NCBI RefSeq assembly: GCF_017743865.1
Contig: NZ_JAGHRJ010000013.1
Location: 1-64,000, forward strand
Reading direction: 5' to 3'
Length of the DNA: 64,000 nt
From: Labrenzia sp. R4_2
GTDB taxonomy: Bacteria > Pseudomonadota > Alphaproteobacteria > Rhizobiales > Stappiaceae
This document shows positions 1 through 8,333 of this stretch, one piece after another. The stretch's first letter is position 1; every line of letters begins with the position of its first letter. The position numbers were made by a program, and so were the translations under genes. Below the pieces are notes generated by a model. It worked only from the letters and a program-made list of their open reading frames with translations, was not told where the DNA came from and did no database searches.

Positions 1-61
1 CGGCAGGGAGCCTTGATGACGACGGGCGCAAAGCCCCATCCCCGAACGGTCGCCTGCCACT

Positions 62-92
62 GGTCATCTGGCGCTTGGTCAGCCAGATGACC
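62..92. repeat. 11-bp inverted repeat
   Basis: The arms GGTCATCTGGC and GCCAGATGACC are perfect and separated by nine bases. No T-run follows on either strand, so this does not look like a simple terminator. It sits just before the palindromic cluster at 124-192. A plus-strand frame is open from the window edge to about 194, so the hairpin could belong to the 3' end of a gene cut by the window; I cannot recognise that gene. Confidence 0.5.
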
Positions 93-123
93 GCCCTCAT
101 CAATACAGTACTGATCAGAAACA

Positions 124-192
124 ATCCTCGGCCTTGTGCCGAGGATCCAGATTTTTCAATCTGTGATGGATGTTCGGAACAAGTCCGAACAT
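124..192. repeat. Three-hairpin palindromic repeat cluster
   Basis: Three hairpins lie in series. The first has 9-bp arms (ATCCTCGGC / GCCGAGGAT) around CTTGT, the second has 6-bp arms (CAGATT / AATCTG), and the third has 9-bp arms (ATGTTCGGA / TCCGAACAT) around ACAAG. The first and third loops are reverse complements, so the whole element is roughly an inverted repeat of one unit. The unit resembles the GTCATCCTCGG...CCGAGGATCC palindromes common in alphaproteobacterial genomes and is related to the elements at 17532-18060. Confidence 0.6.
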
Positions 193-256
193 GACGCCGG
201 AGGGGAGATTGAACTTTATCAGCGGTCGGAACCGGGCGGGTGCCCGGCTTCTTGCA

Positions 257-907
257 TCAGCGCAGGGGCGCCGGATCGTTGTCCGGAACCGGAGCTGCAG
301 GCATCTTGGTGTCCGCAAAGGCAGGGACTGCTGTCTCAAAAGCGTCCAGCCAGGCCACCAGTTTTGGATGATCAGATCGCCAGTCGCCATTGTAGCGAAT
401 GTCCAGATATCCGAGAGCGCACGCTAGTGTCAGCGTACCTGCATCAATATCGTCAGCCGATTTTGGAGCAGCTGGAGCATTGGCTTCGAAATGTGCCAGG
501 GCGCGGTCCATCTTCGCAGCCTGATAGGTGTCCCAGGCCGGGTCGCGGAACTTGGGCTCCTTGAAGCGCTTCTCATAGACCCTCAGGATCGCCGCATCCA
601 TCATTCCGTTGGCGAGGGCCTGATCCCGAAGGACCGGAAATCGCGCTTCGCCTTGTGGAAACAGCTTACCGCCGCCCGCCAGGAAATCGAGATACTCCAG
701 GATAACTGAACTGTCATAGATGACGTCGCCGTTTTCCAATACGAGCGCCGGGATCTTTCCGAGCGGATTTTGGCTGCGCAGATCATCTGAGGGATCTGCT
801 GTGTTGGCTTCGACAATCTCGATCCGGTCCTTGAGACCCAAGATTGCCATTGCCAGTTTGACTTTGCGTCCAAACGGTGACGGCGGGGACGAGCGCAATT
901 TCATCAT
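257..907 (-). CDS. Glutathione S-transferase family protein
   Basis: The 216-residue product has the GST layout: an N-terminal thioredoxin-fold domain with SPFGRKVKLA at the glutathione-binding start, LGKIPALVLENG carrying the cis-proline, and YDSSVILEYL as the gamma-glutamyl-recognition helix. An all-helical C-terminal domain follows. GSTs conjugate or reduce electrophiles with glutathione in the cytosol; the substrate cannot be read from the sequence. The start is set by AAGGAG seven bases before ATG at 907; the frame stays open upstream but would add about 58 residues without GST similarity. It is transcribed toward the repeat cluster at the window edge, with RNase T2 on the same strand upstream. 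Confidence 0.85.
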   Translation of the reverse strand: MMKLRSSPPSPFGRKVKLAMAILGLKDRIEIVEANTADPSDDLRSQNPLGKIPALVLENGDVIYDSSVILEYLDFLAGGGKLFPQGEARFPVLRDQALANGMMDAAILRVYEKRFKEPKFRDPAWDTYQAAKMDRALAHFEANAPAAPKSADDIDAGTLTLACALGYLDIRYNGDWRSDHPKLVAWLDAFETAVPAFADTKMPAAPVPDNDPAPLR

Positions 908-944
908 GGTGAAACTCCTTACATGAAGACGAAAATGTCTGATG

Positions 945-1604
945 CTATCGGGCGAGCGGCGGGACGACGGTGAGCGAACCGGAGCGGCAGCCGTTTCGAT
1001 CGACAGAAGGACAGGAGCGGAATTCCAGATCCTTCGACATGCAAATACGGACTTCTTGAAGTTCGCCGCGTTCGCAAACAATCGCGATGCCGTCCTTGGA
1101 AAGTCCCGGATTGACGCTTGAGAATGCCGCTTCGATCTTGGATGGGGCGGCCTGTCCGCGTTTGTTGATCGTCCGGAATGCTTTGGGGATCTTGACCTTC
1201 TCGAACGCGTCCCGGGTCAGATCAAAATAATCCTCAGGCGTCAGGCCAGAGCAAGTGCCGTGTTTGCGCCATTGATGAAATATCAGGCCGTGGCTCGGCA
1301 TGATGTCGTCCATATCAAAGGCAATCTGCCGATCAATCCGGCGTTGGCTTGTATCGCAGCTTTCCGGATAGCCGCGGTCGTATTGCGGCCAGAGACCATG
1401 AACAACAAAGCGGAACGGTGTCCGCACATCACACTGGTGGGGACTGGCATCCGGTCCAACTTCCCGGCAGTAGGCGGGGGACCAGGAGAGCGCCAGGACA
1501 TAAAAGTCGAAGTCACCGGGTGTGTCGGCTTGGACAGTTGGCGAAAATCCGAAGGCAACGGTGGTTGCCACAGCAAGGTGCTGCAGAAATTTCGCCAATC
1601 TCAT
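945..1604 (-). CDS. Secreted ribonuclease T2 family protein
   Basis: RNase T2 enzymes cut single-stranded RNA through 2',3'-cyclic phosphate intermediates, usually in the periplasm or outside the cell. Both active-site motifs are present: VHGLWPQ with the first catalytic His, and the second with KHGTC (His, Lys). The N-terminus MRLAKFLQHLAVATTVAFG followed by VQADT is a signal peptide, and several Cys residues fit disulfide formation. The product is 219 residues, normal for bacterial members. I chose the ATG 23 bases after the stop of the upstream gene because the frame's earlier start gives no signal peptide. It probably forms a two-gene unit with the small secreted protein upstream. Confidence 0.85.
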   Translation of the reverse strand: MRLAKFLQHLAVATTVAFGFSPTVQADTPGDFDFYVLALSWSPAYCREVGPDASPHQCDVRTPFRFVVHGLWPQYDRGYPESCDTSQRRIDRQIAFDMDDIMPSHGLIFHQWRKHGTCSGLTPEDYFDLTRDAFEKVKIPKAFRTINKRGQAAPSKIEAAFSSVNPGLSKDGIAIVCERGELQEVRICMSKDLEFRSCPSVDRNGCRSGSLTVVPPLAR

Positions 1605-1627
1605 GATGTGATGCGTCCAAGTGTTGG

Positions 1628-2071
1628 TTATTGCGCAGTCAGCGTACGGCATGAGCCGCCATAAACATACCACTTATCGCGCTGGTTCAGACAGGTTTCG
1701 ACATTCCAGCTGATCCCGAACACGCCCGCATGAGCTTCCAGCAGATATTTGACCGACACCCTGCTGCCGTCCGACAGGCTCGCAGTTCCACTGCAATAGC
1801 GGCGGGTCACAGCGCTGGAAATGTTGGCACGGAAGGTGGTATCGCGGATTTTATCAAGCTGGACGATGCGCACCCCATTGAAGTAGCTGGGCGCGCGGCT
1901 CACGGTATTCTGCACAGCGCGTTGAACGGAGGTCGCGTCGCAGCCAGGCAACTGATTTGATCGCTCACTGGAGAAATAGAGCCGGTGATCGTCTGCTGCA
2001 GCGGTGGCTGTCATAATCCCCGAGAGGGCCAGCACAGGAAGGGCAAAGCGGGCAACACGAAACAAACTCAT
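1628..2071 (-). CDS. Small secreted protein of unknown function
   Basis: The 147-residue product starts with a clear signal peptide (hydrophobic VARFALPVLALSGIM, likely cleavage after TAAA). The mature part has four Cys residues (near LPGCDA, RRYCSG, VETCLN and GGSCRT) that could form two disulfides. I do not recognise a family. It lies immediately upstream of the RNase T2 gene on the same strand, with 23 bases between them, so the two are probably cotranscribed and both exported. A role linked to extracellular RNA use is a guess from position only. Confidence 0.6.
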   Translation of the reverse strand: MSLFRVARFALPVLALSGIMTATAAADDHRLYFSSERSNQLPGCDATSVQRAVQNTVSRAPSYFNGVRIVQLDKIRDTTFRANISSAVTRRYCSGTASLSDGSRVSVKYLLEAHAGVFGISWNVETCLNQRDKWYVYGGSCRTLTAQ

Positions 2072-2159
2072 AGCCGAACCTCCGAAAAATGCTTGGCTCT
2101 GACGATGGGGGACACCCGGGAGCAGGTCAAGCAGGGATCGTTAAAATCGGCTCATGTAG

Positions 2160-3008
2160 TCATTCGCCGACAATCTGATGAATATTCCAATCGGCTCCCG
2201 GCCCTTGCCGAACCGTTTCACAAAGCCACGGAAGCACTACATTCATTTCGCTTGAAAGGGTAAAGGGCGGGTTAACCATAGTCATGCCCGAACCCAACAT
2301 CCTCGTGTCCGGGCCGCTTTTGCCCGCATTTAGTTCCAGAGCCAGGATGTCCCGCAGCCCAGCCTCCTCAAGGTCCTTATGCATTCGCGAAATGGCCCGT
2401 ATATCTTTCATCGGATACCAAAGAGCAAAGGTGCCTGTCTGCCATTTCCGCCAGCTTTTGATGACCGCTGTGGTCATATCGCTGAATTCGCTTGTTTTTT
2501 CAAAGGCCGGATCAATCAGCACAATTCCGCGTTTTTCCTTGGGTGGAAGGAAACTGCCAAGCGCCAGCCAGCCGTCCAGGTGGATCGTTTTCACCTGATG
2601 ATCGCCTGCGAACAGATTTGAAAGGGTTTCAAAATCCGCCGGATGAAGCTCTGTGAGGGTCAACCTGTCCTGTTTTCGCAGCATGCGCCGGGCAAGCAGG
2701 GGAGAGCCGGGGTATGTTTTCAGGGTGCCATCGCCATTTTCGCCGCGCACAACATCAAGCCAGGGAGCCAGAAGCTCCGAAACAGGCTCCGGCATATCAC
2801 TGGCGAGCACCTTACCGATGCCCTGTTGCCACTCTCCCGTCTTCTGGGTTTCTTCCGACATCAGATCATAGCGCCCGATGCCCGCATGGGTGTCGATGAT
2901 CCGGAAACCCTTTTCCTTGCGCTGGAAATACGTGATCAGACGCGCCAAAACGGCATGCTTCAGAACGTCACCGATATTGCCGGCATGGTAGGCGTGGCGA
3001 TAGTTCAT
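2160..3008 (-). CDS. rlmJ: 23S rRNA (adenine2030-N6)-methyltransferase RlmJ
   Basis: RlmJ methylates N6 of A2030 of 23S rRNA using S-adenosylmethionine. The start MNYRHAYHAGNIGDVLKH is highly typical, DTHAGIGRYDL near residues 39-49 is the SAM-binding loop, and GIVLIDPAFE near 161-170 holds the catalytic motif. In E. coli that motif is DPPYE; here the second Pro is Ala (DPAFE), an unusual change. At 282 residues the length is normal. Its ATG overlaps the stop of the upstream GNAT gene by four bases, indicating translational coupling. Confidence 0.92.
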   Translation of the reverse strand: MNYRHAYHAGNIGDVLKHAVLARLITYFQRKEKGFRIIDTHAGIGRYDLMSEETQKTGEWQQGIGKVLASDMPEPVSELLAPWLDVVRGENGDGTLKTYPGSPLLARRMLRKQDRLTLTELHPADFETLSNLFAGDHQVKTIHLDGWLALGSFLPPKEKRGIVLIDPAFEKTSEFSDMTTAVIKSWRKWQTGTFALWYPMKDIRAISRMHKDLEEAGLRDILALELNAGKSGPDTRMLGSGMTMVNPPFTLSSEMNVVLPWLCETVRQGPGADWNIHQIVGE

Positions 3009-3520
3009 TCCGCAGCGCCCAGTGGGTCTTTACGTAAGAAAACAACGGCTTTTTCGCCATGGTCTGCCGTGCCTATTTCTTCAAAGCCGAGCCGCTGATG
3101 AAACCGTAAGGAACCAGGGTTTGGCGGCCTTGAGTTCACCTCGCAGACGAAGCTGCGGCCAGTGTCTTTTAACTGATCGAACAGGGCATTGTAGAGTTTC
3201 TCGCCAATCTTCAAACCGCGCCGAGTTTCATCGACACAAATTCGATCCGTATAGGAGAAGTTGGAGACGTTTTCGCTTAGCCAGCGGTAATTCGCGCTGC
3301 CATAATCCGCGCCGTCGCTGATCGACAATAGAAAACCCACGGGCTCCTCGTCGATCTCGGCCACCAGGCAAACAAGCGATTGGCCGATCAGATCCAGAAG
3401 TTCTTCTGCAGACAACTCGTTCACAGCCGGTACGGCAGCGTTGTTCAGGGGCAGCAAGTGGCTCAAATCCCCTGGGCGGAACGGCCGGACAGTTGTGGTT
3501 GGATTTGAAGTTGTCGTCAT
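3005..3520 (-). CDS. GNAT family N-acetyltransferase
   Basis: The 171-residue product has the GNAT fold: RPFRPGDLSHLLPL at the N-terminus, RICVDETRRGLKIGEKLY as the acetyl-CoA-binding V/RRGxG-type loop, and HQRLGFEEIGTADHGEKAV at the C-terminus. It transfers an acetyl group from acetyl-CoA to an unknown amine; small-molecule or protein-N-terminal acetylation are both possible. AAAGG lies six to seven bases before ATG. Its stop overlaps the rlmJ start (ATGA), so the pair is cotranscribed and coupled, as seen in related alphaproteobacteria. Confidence 0.85.
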   Translation of the reverse strand: MTTTSNPTTTVRPFRPGDLSHLLPLNNAAVPAVNELSAEELLDLIGQSLVCLVAEIDEEPVGFLLSISDGADYGSANYRWLSENVSNFSYTDRICVDETRRGLKIGEKLYNALFDQLKDTGRSFVCEVNSRPPNPGSLRFHQRLGFEEIGTADHGEKAVVFLRKDPLGAAE

Positions 3521-3592
3521 CTGCTGCCTTTCTCATGCGCATTCTGGCAGCCTTATAGGGCTTGGCGTGCGGCAAGAAAAGCAGGCCGTTTG

Positions 3593-3624
3593 CCAAAAAC
3601 AAAGGGCGCACCAGTGGTGCGCCC
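3593..3624 (-). terminator. Rho-independent terminator of the Gly-rich CSD gene
   Basis: A 9-bp perfect stem (GGGCGCACC / GGTGCGCCC, loop of three) is followed on the minus strand by TTTGTTTTTGG. It is about 50 bases past the stop of the cold-shock-domain gene. Confidence 0.75.
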
Positions 3625-3637
3625 GGAGTTTCTTGTT

Positions 3638-3668
3638 GCAGTGCTTCCGGCAATGCCGGAAGCACTGC
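3638..3668 (-). repeat. 14-bp perfect hairpin 3' of the CSD gene
   Basis: The arms GCAGTGCTTCCGGC and GCCGGAAGCACTGC are perfect, with a 3-base loop, starting three bases after the stop codon. No T-run follows directly; the true terminator is the next hairpin. A stable 3' stem such as this could protect the mRNA from 3' exonucleases or bind the encoded RNA-binding protein; both are inference. Confidence 0.55.
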
Positions 3669-3671
3669 ACC

Positions 3672-4508
3672 TTATTCGTAATCTGGCTGCTCGCCTGTGC
3701 CGTCGTTGACCGGCTGATCGTCAGCGCCACCGCTCGAACCGTCTTCCTCGAGCATTTGCAGGTTCACGGCTTTTGGGCCCTTGCCCCGGCGATCCGGTTC
3801 AGTCTCGAAAGAAATGCGTTGCCCGCTGTCGAGGGAAGCAAGTCCGGACCGCTCAACCGCCGAAATATGGACGAAAACATCGGTCTCGCCATCGTCAGGG
3901 GTAATAAATCCGAAGCCTTTGTCAGACTTGAAGAATTTCACAACGCCGGATTGGCGTGGCCCGCGTTCGACCGGCGGATAATCGCGCCGTGGAGGACGAT
4001 CTCCGCCTTCACGGTTTCCGCCGCCGTATCCGCCCCGGCCGCCACCGCCGCCGTAACCACCGCGGTCTCCGCCGCCATAGCCACCGTCACGACCACCGCC
4101 GCCGCCATAGCCACCACGGCCACCACCGCCGTATCCGCCGCCATCACGGCCGCCACCGCCGCCGCCGTAACCACCGCGGTCTCCGCCGCCATAGCCGCCA
4201 TCGCGACCACCGCCGCCGTAGCCGCCGTCACGACCGCCGCCGTATCCGCCCCGGCCGCCGCCGTAACCACCGCGGTCTCCGCCGCCGTAGCCACCGTCAC
4301 GGCCACCGCCGCCACCATAACCACCACGGCCACCACCGCCGCCAAAGTCATTATCGCGCCCACCCCGGTGACCGCCATCACGGCCGCCGCCATAATCACC
4401 ACCGAAGTCGCTTCCGCCAAAGTCACTGCCGAAGTCTTGCGGACCGCCAAACTCGCGCTTGCCGCCGCGCCGACCACGCGACCGCCGGTCCGAATCCCCA
4501 TCGTGCAT
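3672..4508 (-). CDS. Cold-shock-domain protein with long Gly-rich region
   Basis: The 278-residue product has a basic N-terminus (RRSRGRRGGKR), then about 150 residues of Gly-rich repeats built from GGYGGG, GGRDGGYGGG and GDRGGYGGG, then a cold-shock domain (GVVKFFKSDKGFGFI with RNP1, DVFVHISAVERSG with RNP2) and an acidic tail (EEDGSSGG...DYE). Cold-shock domains bind single-stranded nucleic acid. Arg/Tyr/Gly-rich regions of this kind in eukaryotic and cyanobacterial RNA-binding proteins drive RNA binding and phase separation. AAGGTG lies ahead of the ATG. The DNA of the repeat is itself tandemly repetitive, so copy number could vary between strains. Confidence 0.85.
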   Translation of the reverse strand: MHDGDSDRRSRGRRGGKREFGGPQDFGSDFGGSDFGGDYGGGRDGGHRGGRDNDFGGGGGRGGYGGGGGRDGGYGGGDRGGYGGGRGGYGGGRDGGYGGGGRDGGYGGGDRGGYGGGGGGRDGGGYGGGGRGGYGGGGGRDGGYGGGDRGGYGGGGGRGGYGGGNREGGDRPPRRDYPPVERGPRQSGVVKFFKSDKGFGFITPDDGETDVFVHISAVERSGLASLDSGQRISFETEPDRRGKGPKAVNLQMLEEDGSSGGADDQPVNDGTGEQPDYE

Positions 4509-4720
4509 TACGTAATCACCTTAATTTCCGTGCCATTCCGACACTAACGCCAATTCTCACCCGCCTTTTCGGCCGAGCCTAAATCGGAGAGCACATCAAG
4601 ATGCGCTCACCAAACTCAAGGATCGGGGTGAAGTAGAGCTGCCGCACCCCATTCCATCCGCTGCGGAAACATCATAAGGGCGCGATTGTGAAAATCGCAA
4701 GAAAATCCTTAGGGGAAAGG

Positions 4721-5818
4721 TTATTTAGACGCGTTTTTTAGAGGCCAAGTGTTTGACCAATTGGACAAGTCCGGCTCCGTGTTGTCACACGTTTTGCGCG
4801 AAGCTTCTTCAAGCAACACCAATCCAGTGCCGTTCCAGACCCATCTGTTCCACAGTCCGCATTCGCCAACGCCGGACCCCTTAAAGTAGCTGATCAACTG
4901 GCGATCGGCTGGCACCCAACGGGCATTGTAAATCAAATCGGTGGCAATTGGACCGCTTTCAGACATTCTGGCGACATGCACCTGACGTGCAGCCCCATCC
5001 TTGCCCGCATAAATCGCGACAAAAGGGCTGTTATAGGCCGTTGGAGCACCGCACGGCACAATATAAAGGGATGCGCCGTCCTCCAGCGGAACACGGACTG
5101 CATTCAGGCTGGCAAAAATGGTCGGGTCGATGGAAGAACAGAGGCGGTTAGCGTGCCAAATCGCGGAAACTTCGGCTGGGAGCTCCTCCGGAGCCAAAAT
5201 TGGAAGCGCATGCGGTGCGTTGACCGGAGGCTCAGCTCCGGGCGAGACAATGGCTGACGCCGTTCCTGTCCTGTTTTGCCGGTTGTCCAGCCAGAGAAGG
5301 CCCGACTTTAGTCCCTGTAGAGGAATGGAAACGGATACTGTTTCCGCGCTGCCTTCTCTGGGCATGTGTACGGTCAGTTCTTGCCCTGTTTGCAGAGCCG
5401 TAAGCAGTGTGGATGTGACTGCACCCGTCGGGTACCAGAAACCTTCCCCGCCCAGCGGCCGAAACCCGGCTGGGGATGTTACCCCCGCCTGGATTTCCCT
5501 GAGTTGTTCAATCGGCAGAGATTCTATCGTTGCCCCGTCGACATCGAAGCGCAGTGTGCCGGTCTGGGGGAGAACAGTGTTTGTGGTCAGCCGCAGCAGC
5601 GGTTGGGCATCCGCGCGCCAATCCCGGACAATCCGCAAATCAACCCAGACGGACTGGTTCCGGGTGAATGATGAGGAGAAGCACACTCCCGTGCTTGCGC
5701 AATCGACAAGCCAAGTATCGAACACCGGCGCTGTGCGCCCTGGCTGAGCTTGGGCGCTTCCGGCAATTCCTAGGGCCAGAAGAGTTGCCGTGACAGCGCT
5801 GAACAGTCGTAACGTCAT
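4721..5818 (-). CDS. DUF1176 family exported protein
   Basis: The 365-residue product begins with a signal peptide (LRLFSAVTATLLALGIAGSAQA). The mature part has paired Cys residues (VDCASTGVCFSS, LCSS, IVPCGAP, GECGLWN, KTCDN) and a C-terminal section DRQLISYFKGSGVGECGLWNR typical of DUF1176. Function is unknown for the family; the N-terminal half resembles invasion-associated-locus-B-type domains seen in periplasmic proteins of this order. The ATG at 5818 gives the signal peptide directly; an upstream in-frame start would add 16 residues. The gene stands alone between the CSD gene and a divergent hydrolase gene. Confidence 0.65.
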   Translation of the reverse strand: MTLRLFSAVTATLLALGIAGSAQAQPGRTAPVFDTWLVDCASTGVCFSSSFTRNQSVWVDLRIVRDWRADAQPLLRLTTNTVLPQTGTLRFDVDGATIESLPIEQLREIQAGVTSPAGFRPLGGEGFWYPTGAVTSTLLTALQTGQELTVHMPREGSAETVSVSIPLQGLKSGLLWLDNRQNRTGTASAIVSPGAEPPVNAPHALPILAPEELPAEVSAIWHANRLCSSIDPTIFASLNAVRVPLEDGASLYIVPCGAPTAYNSPFVAIYAGKDGAARQVHVARMSESGPIATDLIYNARWVPADRQLISYFKGSGVGECGLWNRWVWNGTGLVLLEEASRKTCDNTEPDLSNWSNTWPLKNASK

Positions 5819-5982
5819 TCGGTGCCGAACCTGATTTCGATAGCTCTTCCAACAAGAACCTCTCACCTTTTACGAAATCAACGCCGCAAGGTGAACCCAT
5901 GGACCATTACAAACATGCGGCTCTGGCGATTTGTCCCGTATTTGTTACAAGGGGCAGGATAACATTCATCCAGGAGATAACA

Positions 5983-6681
5983 GTGGCGCAAGACATGTCG
6001 AATTCGGATGCCGGGGCAGGAGAGACTGGCCAGGGTGAGGAGATGCCGCCGATCCAGATCATGATTGTGCCTGTCACGGGGTTCCAGCAGAACTGCTCTG
6101 TGATCTGGAGCCCGGCGACCATGGTGGGCGCTGTCGTTGATCCGGGCGGCGATGTCGACACCATCATGGCCGCAGTCAAAGAAAAAGGCGTGAAAGTCGA
6201 GAAAATTGTTCTGACTCACGGCCACATAGATCACATCGGCGGCGCTGCTGATCTTGCCGAACGACTTTCAGTTCCTGTCGAGGGTCCGCATGAGGCCGAT
6301 CAGCCCTTGATCGACCGGGTTGCCGATCAGGCGGCTCAGTTCGGAATGGGGGAAGCCAAACCCGTATCGCCTGATAAGTGGATGCAGGAGGGGGACGTTC
6401 TGGCAATGGCGGGACGTGAATTCGACGTCCTCCATTGCCCAGGCCATTCACCCGGCCATCTGGTTTTCATCGACAAGGAGTTGCGGCTGGCGATCTCAGG
6501 CGATGTGCTCTTTGCCGGGTCGATCGGGCGGACCGATCTGCCGGGAGGAAGCCATGAGACGCTGATCAAGTCGATCACTGAAAAGCTTCTTCCGCTTGGT
6601 GACGATATCTCGTTCTTGCCCGGGCATGGGCCTGCATCGACATTCGGCCACGAACGCCAGACCAATCCATTCTTGACCTGA
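5983..6681 (+). CDS. Metallo-beta-lactamase-fold hydrolase, glyoxalase II-like
   Basis: The 232-residue product has the complete di-metal site of the family: THGHIDHIGG near residue 78 (HxHxDH), CPGHSPGH near 157, SGDVLFAGSIGR near 177 and the final PGHG. Such short glyoxalase II-like enzymes hydrolyse thioesters such as S-lactoylglutathione, or act on related substrates. They lack the C-terminal substrate domain of classical glyoxalase II. I chose a GTG start because AGGAG lies seven bases upstream; ATG codons 12 and 60 bases further in are alternatives. It ends 17 bases before the convergent DUF1402 gene. Confidence 0.8.
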   Translation: MAQDMSNSDAGAGETGQGEEMPPIQIMIVPVTGFQQNCSVIWSPATMVGAVVDPGGDVDTIMAAVKEKGVKVEKIVLTHGHIDHIGGAADLAERLSVPVEGPHEADQPLIDRVADQAAQFGMGEAKPVSPDKWMQEGDVLAMAGREFDVLHCPGHSPGHLVFIDKELRLAISGDVLFAGSIGRTDLPGGSHETLIKSITEKLLPLGDDISFLPGHGPASTFGHERQTNPFLT

Positions 6682-6698
6682 GCATCCGGCCGGATCGG

Positions 6699-7703
6699 TC
6701 AGAGCAAAGATTCCAGCTCATCGATCCGGTCATTCACAAGCCAGCCGTAATAATTTTCGCGCGGCCAGGAGTTGCCGCTGCGGCGGAATTTGGCCGCGCG
6801 GCTCCAGGGGTCCCCGAGATTGTAGAGCGTTGCTGTCAATCCGGGGTTCTTTGAAATATCCACTTTGCCGACAGACTTGTAGGCATCGATCGCGTCCCGG
6901 ATGATCGCGGCCATGTAGTGCAATGACTGGTTTGGATCCATGGTCGCTTTGTAGACGGCTTCCGGATTTGTGGACTTCAACTTGCGGAAGTTGCTGGTGC
7001 GTGCCACCCGATCGGTCATCTTCAGAACCGTCAGTGGGCTCAGCTGTCCAAGACCGAAGCTTTGACCCGCATAGAGCGGTTGAAAGAACGCTTCGTTGAA
7101 GTTTTTCCGTGGATAGCGGACACCGTCGACGCTTTTGCCGCGAAAGCGGCTGTTCCAGACCTGTTCGTAACAGGACCAGCGCCGGTCGCTCGCCTTTTGC
7201 ACGTGCTCCTTGCGGCACCGGTCAAATTGCGGGCGCTCCACAAAGGTTTCGACTTGCTCGCCATTGAGCTCAAAATCAAACCGGATGCCAGCGTAAGCAA
7301 GGGCCTTTACGTAATAGGACTGCGCGCTGTCGAGAGTGTCATAGTTGTAGGTATGTTCGCCGACGATCGCCCCGACAATATGGATCGGATCAATACCGTA
7401 CCGGCTCGCTACACGCTTGATGGATGACATCAGCCGCCTGTCACGCCGCAAAACGCTCAGCACCTTTTCGAATTTGGCATCGTATGATGAATTGGAGGCG
7501 GACGTCCTGCGGGACGAGGCGAAGGGGATTTTCGGTTGAGAGCGGTATCTGTTGCCATCCGGGACAACTCGCACTGATTGGGCATGGGCGGTAGCTGTGA
7601 AACCGTCGCCGCTACCGATCGGTAGCAAATTCCCGAGGCAGAAAAACACTGCGAACATGGCAATGGGAGCGGTGACCCTATGGACGACAGTGATGCGTTT
7701 CAT
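6699..7703 (-). CDS. DUF1402 family protein, lysozyme-like fold, exported
   Basis: The 334-residue product starts with a long signal sequence (HRVTAPIAMFAVFFCLGNLLP ... HAQS). The body contains KRVASRYGIDPIHIVGAIVGEH, a Glu-containing helix as in lytic transglycosylases, followed by SFGLGQLSPLTVL and a late NLGDPWSRA section, the layout of DUF1402. The family is restricted largely to this bacterial order and is unstudied; a murein-acting role is inference from the SLT-like pattern. A TTG six codons upstream is a less likely start. Confidence 0.7.
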   Translation of the reverse strand: MKRITVVHRVTAPIAMFAVFFCLGNLLPIGSGDGFTATAHAQSVRVVPDGNRYRSQPKIPFASSRRTSASNSSYDAKFEKVLSVLRRDRRLMSSIKRVASRYGIDPIHIVGAIVGEHTYNYDTLDSAQSYYVKALAYAGIRFDFELNGEQVETFVERPQFDRCRKEHVQKASDRRWSCYEQVWNSRFRGKSVDGVRYPRKNFNEAFFQPLYAGQSFGLGQLSPLTVLKMTDRVARTSNFRKLKSTNPEAVYKATMDPNQSLHYMAAIIRDAIDAYKSVGKVDISKNPGLTATLYNLGDPWSRAAKFRRSGNSWPRENYYGWLVNDRIDELESLL

Positions 7704-7955
7704 GTTTTTGCTCGGGGCCAACGCTCTTAATGTATCGCACCCTCAAATTGGGGGTGGTGGATTTCAATGGTCCGTAACCGTGTATATTACGCAACGTTAC
7801 AAAGCGGCATATTATTTTGTTTTATGGCTGCGAAAAAAACACTCTTATCGGCGTGATGCAACTCTGCGAACTTCATACATCCAAGCCATCAACAAGGAAG
7901 TGATACAAATCACAAAGGCTTGTCCGGCCGCGTACGCAATGCATGCGTAGCCTTC

Positions 7956-8300
7956 TCAAGACCCTTTGCGAATGTTCGGTCCCATGTGCAGCCAAACATC
8001 ATGCGGAACACACAGCTCGTCATAATAGGCCCTGCTGTTCCTCAATCCACACATCTCCCTTTGTATCGAAACATACCAGAGCGCTTCGCAGGCTTCGGCA
8101 AGGTGGGGAAAGATTGTTTCCTCTGTGGCTTCTGCGTTCGCCCTTGCCGCTTCGAGTTTTCTTAAAGCGGTTTCGAGCCGCTTCTGCAGCCGCAACAGCG
8201 TTGCCGCTTTCTCGTTAAAGATCTCATTCTGTAGGGCCTGCGACAGCGGATCTTCATCTTGTTTCGGTTTGTGAAGGATCTGCGGTGGCCGTACGGACAT
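7956..8300 (-). CDS. Conserved hypothetical protein, helical
   Basis: The 114-residue protein is cytosolic, with a long amphipathic helix (ALQNEIFNEKAATLLRLQKR to LEAARANAEATEE) and a C-terminal section containing CEALWYVSIQREMCGL and YDELCVPHDVWLHMG. The pattern of a helical N-terminus plus WYVSIQREMCGL.N is shared by a small family in this order (possibly DUF6665, from memory). Function unknown. It lies 33 bases downstream of the MFS gene on the same strand and may be the last gene of that unit. Confidence 0.6.
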   Translation of the reverse strand: MSVRPPQILHKPKQDEDPLSQALQNEIFNEKAATLLRLQKRLETALRKLEAARANAEATEETIFPHLAEACEALWYVSIQREMCGLRNSRAYYDELCVPHDVWLHMGPNIRKGS

Positions 8301-8333
8301 GTTTCAATCCTGAGAGCAAGTGCAAGGAACGGT

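Noticed and set aside
1..194. Plus-strand frame open from the window edge to about 194
   Set aside because: It could be the 3' end of a gene, but most of it runs through palindromic repeats and I recognise no family; left as a note only.
3441..4547. Long plus-strand frames opposite the Gly-rich cold-shock gene (Ala/Thr/Val-rich or Arg/His-rich)
   Set aside because: They are antisense reads of the (GGYGGG) codon repeats, with low-complexity translation and no ribosome site; the minus-strand product has a full cold-shock domain.
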